Source of the DNA: Haloferax marinisediminis
GTDB taxonomy: Archaea > Halobacteriota > Halobacteria > Halobacteriales > Haloferacaceae
DNA length: 64,000 nucleotides
Direction: 5' to 3'
Assembly: GCF_009674585.1 (NCBI RefSeq)
Contig: NZ_WKJP01000001.1
Span: 1,302,001 to 1,366,000, forward strand
Part shown: in pieces, positions 47,847 through 54,960 of the stretch
Layout: the number at the start of each line of letters is the position of its first letter
Numbering within the stretch: position 1 is the stretch's first letter
Made by a program: the position numbers and the translations under genes
The notes under the pieces: generated by a model
Seen by the model: only the letters and a program-made list of their open reading frames with translations
Told to the model about the DNA's origin: nothing
Database searches by the model: none

Positions 47847-48225
47847 GAAAGCAGCCCACTACGGTGCACTCGCTGAGCGTGCTGCTCGGCAGAGATACGG
47901 TCTTGTCTCTGCGCACTCATCTTGGCAGGACGCTGAGACCGACGACGGCCGCCCCGTTGAAATCAAAGCTGCAATGGTGAATCGGAGAAGCGGGAAAATC
48001 GGTCGTTTCCGGGTTTTCGAGGACTACCATGCTCGACTCCGGCGAGAAGGTGGCTTGTACGTGTTCGTGCTCTACTCTGCTACTGGTGGTGCTGGAGGTG
48101 GTGGAATTCGGGTTCGAAATATGCGCTCTGTCGAAGCCTCGTCGCTGCGGCTGCGGTTCTACGGCTCAGGTGGACATCGTAACTCAGAGCAAGTGAAAAT
48201 CCATCCACGGCGGATCTTTGTTTAA
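47830..48225 (+). CDS. PD-(D/E)xK nuclease-like protein
   Basis: A 131-residue basic protein. Residues about 30-46 read HSSWQDAETDDGRPVEIKAA: an acidic strand then VEIKAA, the (D/E)xK half of a PD-(D/E)xK nuclease site, with an upstream Asp in DAETDD. The following VNRRSGKIGRFRVFEDYHAR and YVFVLYS strand fit a small restriction-like or Holliday-junction-resolvase-like fold. It is placed after the ATPase gene in the element, suggesting DNA processing. Function is inferred from the motif only. Confidence 0.55.
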   Translation: MTNRSKKAAHYGALAERAARQRYGLVSAHSSWQDAETDDGRPVEIKAAMVNRRSGKIGRFRVFEDYHARLRREGGLYVFVLYSATGGAGGGGIRVRNMRSVEASSLRLRFYGSGGHRNSEQVKIHPRRIFV

Positions 48226-48365
48226 CCATGGAATAGATTACTCATTAGTCGATAGATTGAATCTGAATTACCTAGCTCTTGATTTTTCTTGGAGACATTC
48301 CATAGGTCGATTGAGACTGAAGGTGAGATGAACCCGTAGTTACTGGCCGGGTATTACCATTCAGA

Positions 48366-48373
48366 TTTTAAAA
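48366..48373 (+). promoter_or_regulatory. TATA box of the cargo operon
   Basis: TTTTAAAA is centred 25 bases before the ATG at 48395, which predicts a leaderless transcript starting at or next to the ATG. The 170-base gap 48226-48394 is AT-rich and otherwise empty, so the cargo has its own promoter rather than reading through from the virion genes. Confidence 0.5.
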
Positions 48374-48394
48374 GAATCAGGAATATCAATAAGT

Positions 48395-48925
48395 ATGGTT
48401 ACGCTCCCAACTATCGTTGCTCAGTCTAGCTCTTCTGCAAGTCTACCGGATTCTACTATCATCGGAGTTGCCGCGTCCTTCGTATCTGCATTCTTAGTGT
48501 ACTCTGCTAGGCAAGTTTGGGAGAGAAAAAAGCTGAAGCGGGCCCTTCTCACCGAAGTCGGCCAAATGACCGGAATTACTGATTGTGCTAATCAAATGGC
48601 GCGGTTAAGCAAACGTCCTCCAGGTCGTCAATTACAACCTGATGATATGCCTTCTCCCGACTCAATCCCGACAACGGTGTATGAAGCCAGTGCAGTAAAT
48701 ATCGGACTATTAGGCGGGGTTTTCCGTGGGTCTGAGTTAGAGAACGCGGTGGATTTCTACTCAAAAGTGACCAAATACAAGGGCGTAATCCAACGGATTA
48801 GTGAATCAGAGAATGTGTCTGAGGAGATCCCTGATACTGTACAAGAGGACCTGTATGACAATATTGGTGAGTTAGAAGAGACTCGCGCTGAAATTGTATC
48901 TCGAAGTAAGTTCGTTGAAGGATGA
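48395..48925 (+). CDS. Cargo gene 1: membrane-anchored protein of unknown function
   Basis: A 176-residue protein with one membrane helix near the N-terminus (about 19-40, STIIGVAASFVSAFLVYSAR), then a basic patch RQVWERKKLKR and a long helical cytoplasmic part. No family is recognised. Base composition is clearly lower in G+C than the host and than the virion module, and codons such as TTA, ATA and AGA are used freely, so it was acquired. It is the first gene of a three-gene unit with the two large soluble proteins that follow; the 91-base gap to the next gene is short. Confidence 0.6.
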   Translation: MVTLPTIVAQSSSSASLPDSTIIGVAASFVSAFLVYSARQVWERKKLKRALLTEVGQMTGITDCANQMARLSKRPPGRQLQPDDMPSPDSIPTTVYEASAVNIGLLGGVFRGSELENAVDFYSKVTKYKGVIQRISESENVSEEIPDTVQEDLYDNIGELEETRAEIVSRSKFVEG

Positions 48926-49016
48926 ATATCCGAAAAACTATTCGGACTCTATACATATCATGTGGTATGAGAAGTATTGAGCGCCAGAGTGGGCAATCAT
49001 CTCTAAGAGGTGTCTA

Positions 49017-50111
49017 ATGCCTGAGCAGTCGTCGGACTTCTTAGATATAATTGATGAGTCCTTCGATGACCAGGCTGCGCTCATTAAATATATTGACTAT
49101 CTTTATCAGAATGAGCAAGCCTCTGGCCAATTTAACATAATTGGCGCAGTTAACAATCTGGCTGGCGGAAAGGACGAGTTCCTAGGCTTTGTGCAGTCTA
49201 GCTTTAGCATCCTTAACTCGTCCGGCGATCTCCATCTACTACACAGTACAGTTGATGAAGAACCGGTCTACAGCTATGTCTACCTCGATGACCATGTTCC
49301 TCTGTTCATTACAAACGCAAACAAAACGGACCAAATTCCACCCACCATCTCAAAGTTTCTGATCGAAACGCCTCACCTGGGTCGTCTAATGCTTTCCAAG
49401 CGTGAGCTGGACGAGTTGCGGAAGGATATCGTGGCAAACCACGAAAATATATTAGTCCCATATTTCAGTGCGAGACGCTCTGCTGATTCGAAAATAAGCG
49501 CTCGACGTCGTCCTGAAACTGAACGATCGATTCAGTATCGTGCTATCGATGGACTGGACACCTACCGTGAGATGAGGTATAATTACGGGATTTTACCTCA
49601 GATAATGGTTTTTGAGAAGCCCAACGAATTCAAATTCAAAATAAAAACAGACGGTACGTTCGTACACGTCAATGGTAGCCTCCAAGAACTGTGGCTGCAG
49701 TTCAATAAAGAAGTTGAACGTGTCAAGGAGATGAAAAAGTACGCGAATACTGGGCACTACGGAAAAGCAGACAGTGCATTCTTCGGAGAAGATAAGTTCT
49801 CTGTGAGTACTCCTTGGGCCGTTGAGGTTGCTGATGGTATCAGTGCGGAAAACCTGGAGAACTTCGAATCGCATATGGATACCGACTTTTGGGAATTCAG
49901 CGTTTCAGAATATACTGCGTACCCCGAATTCAAATCCTTCCAAGCAGAGTTAATTGATGAAACTACTAACGAGAGAACCACTCTCAAGAGTAAAGGAAAC
50001 CAAGTTCGGGTGTTCCCGAGAGAGTTGACTGACATTGACCAGTCTCTTCGGATATTCAACTTTTTGAGTGACCACTTCGACTCAGAATGTACCCCGAAGA
50101 AAGTCGCATGA
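49017..50111 (+). CDS. Cargo gene 2: soluble protein of unknown function
   Basis: A 364-residue soluble protein without membrane helices or a recognisable enzyme motif. The N-terminal 150 residues are helical and acidic. A beta-rich middle (about 190-230, RYNYGILPQIMVFEKPNEFK) is followed by an alpha/beta C-terminal part. The start has a Shine-Dalgarno GAGGTG five bases upstream. Its stop overlaps the ATG of the next gene by four bases, so the two are co-translated and probably interact. Low G+C as in its neighbours. I could not assign it to any family. Confidence 0.6.
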   Translation: MPEQSSDFLDIIDESFDDQAALIKYIDYLYQNEQASGQFNIIGAVNNLAGGKDEFLGFVQSSFSILNSSGDLHLLHSTVDEEPVYSYVYLDDHVPLFITNANKTDQIPPTISKFLIETPHLGRLMLSKRELDELRKDIVANHENILVPYFSARRSADSKISARRRPETERSIQYRAIDGLDTYREMRYNYGILPQIMVFEKPNEFKFKIKTDGTFVHVNGSLQELWLQFNKEVERVKEMKKYANTGHYGKADSAFFGEDKFSVSTPWAVEVADGISAENLENFESHMDTDFWEFSVSEYTAYPEFKSFQAELIDETTNERTTLKSKGNQVRVFPRELTDIDQSLRIFNFLSDHFDSECTPKKVA

Positions 50112-51244
50112 AGGACCCAAAACCATACGACGACGGGTATTTTGCTGAACTGGGGAAAGGAGACAAACGCTCCTTTGAGCGGTTATTCACTAAAAAATAC
50201 GACAGCATCGACGAAGAGAGAGCAAGGAAAAGCTATGTCACGACTTTTCAGTCAACAAGTAAGCAAGAGTACAACCTCTTCCGGGATATCGTGAATGCGT
50301 TTTCCCCTAAGGACGCTGCAATGGGGAGTGATAGTGGATTTGAGACAACGATCATAAACCCTCTTCGTGAATTTGGTGACTCTGGAGCAGAGTTACTTCT
50401 AGCGAAAAAACAACCTAGTGGTGTTCATCTCTGTTTTGTTTCTTGTAATGTAGGTGGCGAGGAATACCAACACTGGGTTGATGAAATTAACACGACCAAA
50501 GACCTGCTCGAGTCCGGGTCACGGCGTGATAAAATAAAAAGACACATTCAGTGTTCAGACCTTTCAATTCAGTCAGTTCAGTATCTCACGTTCACTCGAG
50601 CAATCGATCTTGTCGATGCAGACATGGAAGTGATGAAGATTGCTACAGATCCCGACGAGTATGCTGTTTGGAAATTAATCGAGGCCGAAATGCCTCCTGA
50701 AGCAGACGAGGAAGATAAGACGATAAAATACCACGATGGCCACGTTGAAAATCCAAATTTGAGGAGATTAGGAGAGGACGGAATCGACCCAACACTTGCT
50801 GAGAACGACGATATTCGATTCCACCTAACCAGTCACCCAGTGTTTCCTCTCGGCGAAGTGCTGCTCCAACTCTACTTAAACAATATGGGCTCGGTTGATG
50901 AACCAAAGGAATTTAGAAAACGAGAGTTTGAGCGGACATTCAAATCCAAAATCCATCTGGGGACCAACCGCCGGAACATAGACCGCGTTGTTGATTCGCG
51001 GATAGATGAACTGTTGGAGATCGCTCTGAACTATGGTATGATAAAGGATTCAGACGCAGACGTGGTTAAAGAGCGTGACTTTAGGATAATGTGGGAGTCA
51101 GAAGACCCAGGTGAGATCAAAGACATGGTGAAGGACAAATTCTTTGATGGGATGGTTCCCGAGGAGACAGGAAAATTGGCCTATCAAAGAGCCCGCGAAG
51201 AGTTCGTCCGGAAAGAATCGAGTCTGGACGAGTTCGACGACTAA
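50108..51244 (+). CDS. Cargo gene 3: soluble protein of unknown function
   Basis: A 378-residue charged protein. Residues about 80-130 (ETTIINPLREFGDSGAELLL, then VHLCFVSCNVGGEEYQHWVD) alternate helix and strands in an order reminiscent of restriction-endonuclease-like folds, but no PD-(D/E)xK lysine can be placed, so this is only a hint. The C-terminal third is helical and highly charged. The ATG at 50108 overlaps the stop of cargo gene 2 (ATGA). Low G+C, foreign codon use. Together with cargo genes 1 and 2 it forms a compact unit of the type that often encodes defence or superinfection exclusion. Confidence 0.6.
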   Translation: MKDPKPYDDGYFAELGKGDKRSFERLFTKKYDSIDEERARKSYVTTFQSTSKQEYNLFRDIVNAFSPKDAAMGSDSGFETTIINPLREFGDSGAELLLAKKQPSGVHLCFVSCNVGGEEYQHWVDEINTTKDLLESGSRRDKIKRHIQCSDLSIQSVQYLTFTRAIDLVDADMEVMKIATDPDEYAVWKLIEAEMPPEADEEDKTIKYHDGHVENPNLRRLGEDGIDPTLAENDDIRFHLTSHPVFPLGEVLLQLYLNNMGSVDEPKEFRKREFERTFKSKIHLGTNRRNIDRVVDSRIDELLEIALNYGMIKDSDADVVKERDFRIMWESEDPGEIKDMVKDKFFDGMVPEETGKLAYQRAREEFVRKESSLDEFDD

Positions 51245-51419
51245 TCAAATTCCATTCCTGCGTCGAATAGGTTCGGTTGTTGCTGCTTCACACTGCGTAA
51301 TCAGCGAGCGTGGAAGTTACTCAAGCATCAACTTCCGAATTCTTCATGCAACCCTTCGCCCCTCCCCTTTCGACTGCGTCAACTGGAGCTACACAGCCGG
51401 AGGGTTATTTTTTGAAAGT

Positions 51420-51435
51420 TGTGACGTTAGTCACA
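51420..51435. repeat. Inverted repeat TGTGAC/GTCACA
   Basis: Perfect six-base arms separated by GTTA, immediately after an A+T-rich stretch. Possible Rep-binding site or hairpin in the candidate origin. Confidence 0.5.
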
Positions 51436-51449
51436 CTCGCTAAGGGGAT

Positions 51450-51468
51450 GGTCGCACGCAGTGCGACC
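51450..51468. repeat. Perfect 8-bp hairpin GGTCGCAC/GTGCGACC
   Basis: Eight-base arms around a three-base loop (GCA). It is the strongest hairpin in the element and lies in the gap next to rep. It could be an origin hairpin or a terminator. Confidence 0.55.
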
Positions 51469-51520
51469 GACCTGCCGCGGAACCGGCGCGATGCCGTCGC
51501 TCACAGGTGTCGAAGGGTCC

Positions 51521-51535
51521 ACCCGAAACACGGGT
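51521..51535. repeat. Inverted repeat ACCCG/CGGGT
   Basis: Five-base arms around AAACA, the third dyad of the cluster beside rep. Confidence 0.4.
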
Positions 51536-51607
51536 CCGGGCGAAAACCAAGGTGTAGTATATAAAAGAAAGAGACGACGAGTAGTGTTGCCACTCACGAG
51601 GGCCGCT

Positions 51608-53239
51608 CTATCTGAGGTGCTGACTCGCGATTGCGGACTGTTTTGGACCGTACGCCTGGTCGAATTCGATGATGGCGTTGTAGAACCGACCGGCGTCGAG
51701 GCCGGCGTCACACCACGCGGAGTAGCCTGCGTCGATCACGTCGGGTAGGTACTCGCCTTTCGCAGTGCTGTTCTTCGATTCGGTTAGAATCGACCGAACG
51801 CGAATCTTCACGCGCTTCGAGCGATCGTCCATCCCCTGGACGACTTCAGCACCGTATCGATTGAGCCAGTTCTGCAGAGCACGGCCGGAGCGTTCCAGGT
51901 CACGTGGGTCGACAGAGAGGACATTCTCGATGAGTCGTGCGTTGGACTCGACGACGTCCTCGGTGACAGAGACGATTTCGCGGACCTGTTGGGACATCTT
52001 CGAGGAGACCCACGAGACAACACGATTGTCGCAGTCGAGGAGGCCGCTGAGTCGCTGAAGGACGCGGTAGACGGTCGCTTCGGACCACCCGGTCTCTTCG
52101 GCTGCCCCGTCGACAGTTCCCCCGTCGGCCATGGCGACGTATTCGAGGACGTCGCGGTCAGAGTCTTCCAGCTCCTGGAGCGTCCGGATGATAACCGACT
52201 CCTGCGACGCCTCAATTTCCGGCGTCGGGTCGTCCCAGAACGCAATCCGCCGGTCGGATTCTCCGGGAACGAAGTGGTCGTCTTCGACGAACCATGACCC
52301 CGGATTCGTTGGAATGCCGGCCCACTCGAGCACGTTCATCATTTTCTCTTCCAGGTCGTCGACGAGGTCGTGGCGGTCGGTCCACCGAACCGATTGGTCT
52401 TGGTTCAGATTCTTCTTGTAGAGCGCACCGAGCTTCGGGTGGTACAGTGGGTCGTCACCCGACTTCTTGCGCACGTGCTCGGGATGGTAGTGCTTGAGCT
52501 GCATCCCGCGTGGTCGATGACGGCTATTCTTCGAAATCTCCTCGATGGCCTTGCGGTCGAATCGGAGTTGGTGGTTGTAGCCAACAACCTTCTCGTTGTT
52601 CGAATCGTAGACGACGTGCGACCCCTCCAGGTCTGCGACGAGCATGAAGAGTTTCATGAAAACCCCGTCGCTGTGGACGAGTTTCTTCGCCATGTCCCGA
52701 AGGATGCGGATGTACCGCTCGTGCTGGGTGATGGTCGAATACTCGTGAGGTGTCTCTGTGAAGTACCGACGAGACCAGTCAAAGCCGACTCTCTCACAGA
52801 CGGCACGTAATATCTCGCGAATGAGATGGGGAATCTCGTCAAGTTCGACGTTGACCGTGTTGTTCAGTTTGACGTTGGTCGAACGGCCAAGGTTCGCAGG
52901 AACGCTGTTTGGCCGGTTCTCGTCGTCCCATCCGAGTCGGGGTTGAATGATAATCGGGAGTTTTCGCTGTCCCTCACCGTAGGCGTTGATGTCGTACTCG
53001 AGGAGCGAGTTGACGGTATCACGTTTCGAGGGAGACAGCCCGGACTCGTGGAACCCGAGTGAAACCGTCCAAACCTCTGTTCCCGGCGCGTCGTAGCGTG
53101 GTATTTCTACCTCGATTCCTTTCGCACCGCCGTCGATGTGGTTGTACAGCTGGCGGACGGCCCAGTAGGGCGAGTCTTCGTACTCCGTGTACAGTAGGTT
53201 GCCACGAGTCTCGTGGGGTGCAGAGGCTACGTGGCTCAT
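51608..53239 (-). CDS. Replication protein of the element (DUF7845-type, winged-helix)
   Basis: A 543-residue protein. The N-terminal 330 residues form a large domain typical of Rep-like proteins of betapleolipovirus-type elements and haloarchaeal plasmids (LLYTEYEDSPYWAVRQLYNH, then RGMQLKHYHPEHVRKKSGDD). A winged-helix domain lies at about 375-425 (DVLEYVAMADGGTVDGAAEE then TGWSEATVYRVLQRLSGLLD). The function as replication initiator is inferred from family resemblance and position. It is the last and largest gene of a four-gene overlapping operon reading from the right end of the element. Confidence 0.7.
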   Translation of the reverse strand: MSHVASAPHETRGNLLYTEYEDSPYWAVRQLYNHIDGGAKGIEVEIPRYDAPGTEVWTVSLGFHESGLSPSKRDTVNSLLEYDINAYGEGQRKLPIIIQPRLGWDDENRPNSVPANLGRSTNVKLNNTVNVELDEIPHLIREILRAVCERVGFDWSRRYFTETPHEYSTITQHERYIRILRDMAKKLVHSDGVFMKLFMLVADLEGSHVVYDSNNEKVVGYNHQLRFDRKAIEEISKNSRHRPRGMQLKHYHPEHVRKKSGDDPLYHPKLGALYKKNLNQDQSVRWTDRHDLVDDLEEKMMNVLEWAGIPTNPGSWFVEDDHFVPGESDRRIAFWDDPTPEIEASQESVIIRTLQELEDSDRDVLEYVAMADGGTVDGAAEETGWSEATVYRVLQRLSGLLDCDNRVVSWVSSKMSQQVREIVSVTEDVVESNARLIENVLSVDPRDLERSGRALQNWLNRYGAEVVQGMDDRSKRVKIRVRSILTESKNSTAKGEYLPDVIDAGYSAWCDAGLDAGRFYNAIIEFDQAYGPKQSAIASQHLR

Positions 53240-53331
53240 TGGCGGTCATCTCCGACGAGGTCACGGCCGCACCGCTCGCAACGATGCAGCTTTTCGCTGT
53301 CGTGGCCGCAGGTTGGACACTCGACGGTCAC
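53236..53331 (-). CDS. Micro zinc-finger protein (31 residues)
   Basis: MTVECPTCGHDSEKLHRCER and then CGRDLVGDDRQ: two CxxC pairs form a complete small zinc finger. The GTG start at 53331 has a strong Shine-Dalgarno GGAGGTGA six bases upstream. The gene overlaps the preceding gene by GTGA and its stop overlaps the rep ATG by ATGA. This arrangement makes it very likely translated. It probably binds DNA or a partner in replication control. Confidence 0.7.
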   Translation of the reverse strand: MTVECPTCGHDSEKLHRCERCGRDLVGDDRQ

Positions 53332-53456
53332 GCCGTGTCACCTCCGACCGCTCGACGAACGTCGGCGTCAGTCGCGTCGAGAGCAGGGTGACGAACGGCC
53401 GTCTGACTCTCGACGTGGTAGAGCTTCGAGGCGCGGACGAAGTCGACAGGCGTCAC
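53328..53456 (-). CDS. Small soluble protein (42 residues)
   Basis: MTPVDFVRASKLYHVESQTA, then a polar stretch ending VRRAVGGDTA. It starts with GTG in a GTGA overlap with the upstream zinc-ribbon gene and ends in a GTGA overlap with the micro zinc-finger gene. No family is recognised. The overlaps at both ends are the evidence that it is a real gene of the replication operon. Confidence 0.55.
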   Translation of the reverse strand: MTPVDFVRASKLYHVESQTAVRHPALDATDADVRRAVGGDTA

Positions 53457-53686
53457 TTCGACCACCTCTCTGGCTGCCCACCGTGACGACCGGGTGACTC
53501 TTGCGGGTCCGGCGTTGGAACGTCACGGCCGGCTGCAGACCCTCGCTGAATCCGAACGGCGGTGTCGCACTCTCGGCATCGGTGTACGCGGTCCTCAGAA
53601 TCGCCGTAGACGCGACAGAAGTTGTGGGTGACGTGCGACCCGCAATACTCACACTCACGAGGCTGGGCCTCGAGGGAGAGGAGCAT
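53453..53686 (-). CDS. Zinc-ribbon protein, DUF7563-like
   Basis: A 77-residue protein with a zinc ribbon, CEYCGSHVTHNFCRVYGDSE then HRCRECD, of the type I know as DUF7563 in haloarchaea. A flexible Pro/Gly-rich tail follows. It is the first gene of the replication operon, beginning about 65 bases inside the right end of the element. The ATG at 53686 is preferred to a GTG at 53698. An AT-rich TTATTTTG stretch about 40 bases upstream could be its promoter. It may bind DNA and control rep. Confidence 0.65.
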   Translation of the reverse strand: MLLSLEAQPRECEYCGSHVTHNFCRVYGDSEDRVHRCRECDTAVRIQRGSAAGRDVPTPDPQESPGRHGGQPERWSK

Positions 53687-53751
53687 CACGCCAACCACCG
53701 CTGTTGGCTGTTAAAACCGGCAAAATAAGCCGAATTCCCCTTAATGGGTAT

Positions 53752-53763
53752 GGGACCGCCCGG
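53752..53763. other. attR core
   Basis: The right junction reads GGGACCGCCCGG and is followed directly by pilin sequence (ATAACCCCAATAACC). On its element side lies ATGGGTA at 53744-53750, the mirror image of TACCCAT at 41814-41820 beside attL. Confidence 0.6.
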
Positions 53764-53822
53764 ATAACCCCAATAACCGGCGATACTGCGTCGTCGTCTG
53801 TGAGTAGGTCAGTGAATTTCAT
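53763..53822 (-). pseudogene. 5' part of the interrupted type IV pilin gene
   Basis: Twenty codons from the ATG at 53822 encode [20 protein letters not shown], the prepilin head with the PibD cleavage region (DDDA before VSP) and the first half of the H-domain. After codon 20 the sequence becomes element DNA and reads RAVPYPLRG. The rest of the pilin is at 41337-41805 on the same strand. In this state a chimeric, non-pilin product of about 55 residues would be made. Confidence 0.85.
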
Positions 53823-53925
53823 AATTTCTGACTGTGTGTTCTGTTGAACAGTCACGACATTTGAACCTAAAACTATCGGGGCGTCAGACGACGAAGAAAA
53901 CGGGTGACGGAAGGGTCGTTACTGC

Positions 53926-54519
53926 TTAGGCGTCAGGGGCGGACCACTTCTGGAGCGTGGCGGACGATTCGCCGGATCCGTCGGCCCAAACGAGGCGGAC
54001 AGTTGCTCCGCTCAAGTTGAGTGCTTCAGCATCGCTGTCAACCCCGCTGTTGTCGTTGTTAGCACCGGTTGCTGCAAAACTACCATCACCGTCAAGGTCG
54101 TATTGGAAGTCATTTCCGTCTAGAGTGACTGTGCTTCCTGCGCTCACGTCATTTGGCGACAGGTCATTCCACGACGTTGCCCCGGATACTCCATCAATTG
54201 CCAGCGTCGCGGAGGCTGATTCGTCAGCGTCATCTGCGGTAGCACCGGAAACTGCGAACGTCAACTGCTCTGGGTTGATTTCAGTCCCGGACTCGTGCGT
54301 AATCGAGAGGGAATCTGGGTTATCAGTTGCCGACTGATCGTTGTCGGTGAGGTCGAAGCTGAAACTCGCCTGCGGAACCGTGTTGCCGACTTGGTCACCG
54401 AGACCGAGGACGAACGTCCCGATAACGGCCGCGAGGATGACCGTGATGGCAACCATCAGGATTACCCCGATGACTGGAGACACAGCGTCGTTGTCAGCGA
54501 GGAGTTCCTTGAAGTTCAT
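53926..54519 (-). CDS. Type IV adhesion pilin
   Basis: A 197-residue prepilin. The head [12 protein letters not shown] is followed by the canonical haloarchaeal H-domain [20 protein letters not shown], cleaved by PibD and assembled into adhesion pili. The C-terminal domain is Ser/Asp-rich and ends [12 protein letters not shown], shared with its neighbours. The ATG abuts the stop of the upstream pilin gene, so the two form an operon, with the interrupted third pilin 103 bases downstream. By position and sequence it may correspond to H. volcanii PilA3 or PilA4 (from memory). Confidence 0.88.
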   Translation of the reverse strand: MNFKELLADNDAVSPVIGVILMVAITVILAAVIGTFVLGLGDQVGNTVPQASFSFDLTDNDQSATDNPDSLSITHESGTEINPEQLTFAVSGATADDADESASATLAIDGVSGATSWNDLSPNDVSAGSTVTLDGNDFQYDLDGDGSFAATGANNDNSGVDSDAEALNLSGATVRLVWADGSGESSATLQKWSAPDA

Positions 54520-54960
54520 TTATCCGTTGTAGGTCCACTTCTGGAGCGTGGACGAGGTGCTGCCACTTTCGGACGACCAGATGATTCGAATCGTATCGCC
54601 GCTGCTGAGTGCTGCATCGGGTTCGAATACAGCGGATTCGCCCGCATTCACTTTACTGTTCGAGTCACTGTCTGAGAAGGCTGCAGTAGTTGGGACATTA
54701 TCTCCTTCAACTGAGATAAGCGAAGTGCTGATACCTTCACCACTTTCGTGAGTGATAGTGACTTCCCCGTTAGTATTGGCATCCTGGTCGTAACTGAAAC
54801 TAAAGCTCGCCTGCGGCGCGGTCTCGCTCACTTGGTCACCGAGACCGAGGACGAAGGTCCCGATGACGGCCGCCAAGATGACGGTGATTGCAACCATCAG
54901 GATGACCCCGATGACTGGACTGACTGCACGGTCTTCTGTGAAGAGGTTTTTGAGTTGCAT
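54520..54960 (-). CDS. Type IV adhesion pilin
   Basis: A 146-residue prepilin with head MQLKNLFTEDRA, H-domain [20 protein letters not shown] and a short Ser-rich C-terminal domain ending TSSTLQKWTYNG. It is the first gene of the pilin operon; its TAA is followed directly by the ATG of the next pilin. Its DNA over the H-domain is nearly identical to that of the other two pilins, including the segment where the element inserted in the third. Confidence 0.88.
   Translation of the reverse strand: MQLKNLFTEDRAVSPVIGVILMVAITVILAAVIGTFVLGLGDQVSETAPQASFSFSYDQDANTNGEVTITHESGEGISTSLISVEGDNVPTTAAFSDSDSNSKVNAGESAVFEPDAALSSGDTIRIIWSSESGSTSSTLQKWTYNG

Larger units (their letters stand above)
51245..51607. 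other. Convergent intergenic region with clustered inverted repeats, candidate origin
   Basis: This 363-base gap lies between the ends of the cargo operon and the rep gene. I see no gene in it. It holds an A+T-rich stretch with TTATTTTTTG at about 51,405-51,415 and three dyads within 120 bases (51420-51435, 51450-51468, 51521-51535). This structure, next to rep, suits a replication origin; bidirectional terminators are the alternative. Confidence 0.4.
41806..53763. mobile_element. Pleolipovirus-like integrated element (provirus), about 12 kb, inserted in a pilin gene
   Basis: The boundaries follow from the split pilin gene. The left half carries an SNJ2-type integration trio (integrase, zinc-finger protein, PhiH1-repressor-like protein), then a spike-type surface glycoprotein, a membrane-anchored protein, a conserved ORF and a VP8-like ATPase. 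Next come a nuclease-like gene, a low-GC cargo operon and, on the opposite strand, a replication operon whose large gene is of the betapleolipovirus/plasmid Rep type. No VP3-like membrane protein gene is found and the spike gene lacks a good start, so it is probably defective as a virus while perhaps still able to excise and replicate. Confidence 0.8.

Noticed and set aside
50340-50520. Calling cargo gene 3 a PD-(D/E)xK nuclease
   Set aside because: Helix-strand order is suggestive, but no (D/E)xK lysine can be placed, so I left it as unknown.
51461-51748. 95-codon plus-strand frame beside the rep gene
   Set aside because: It overlaps the 3' end of rep on the other strand and spans the hairpin region; no start signal and unlikely composition.
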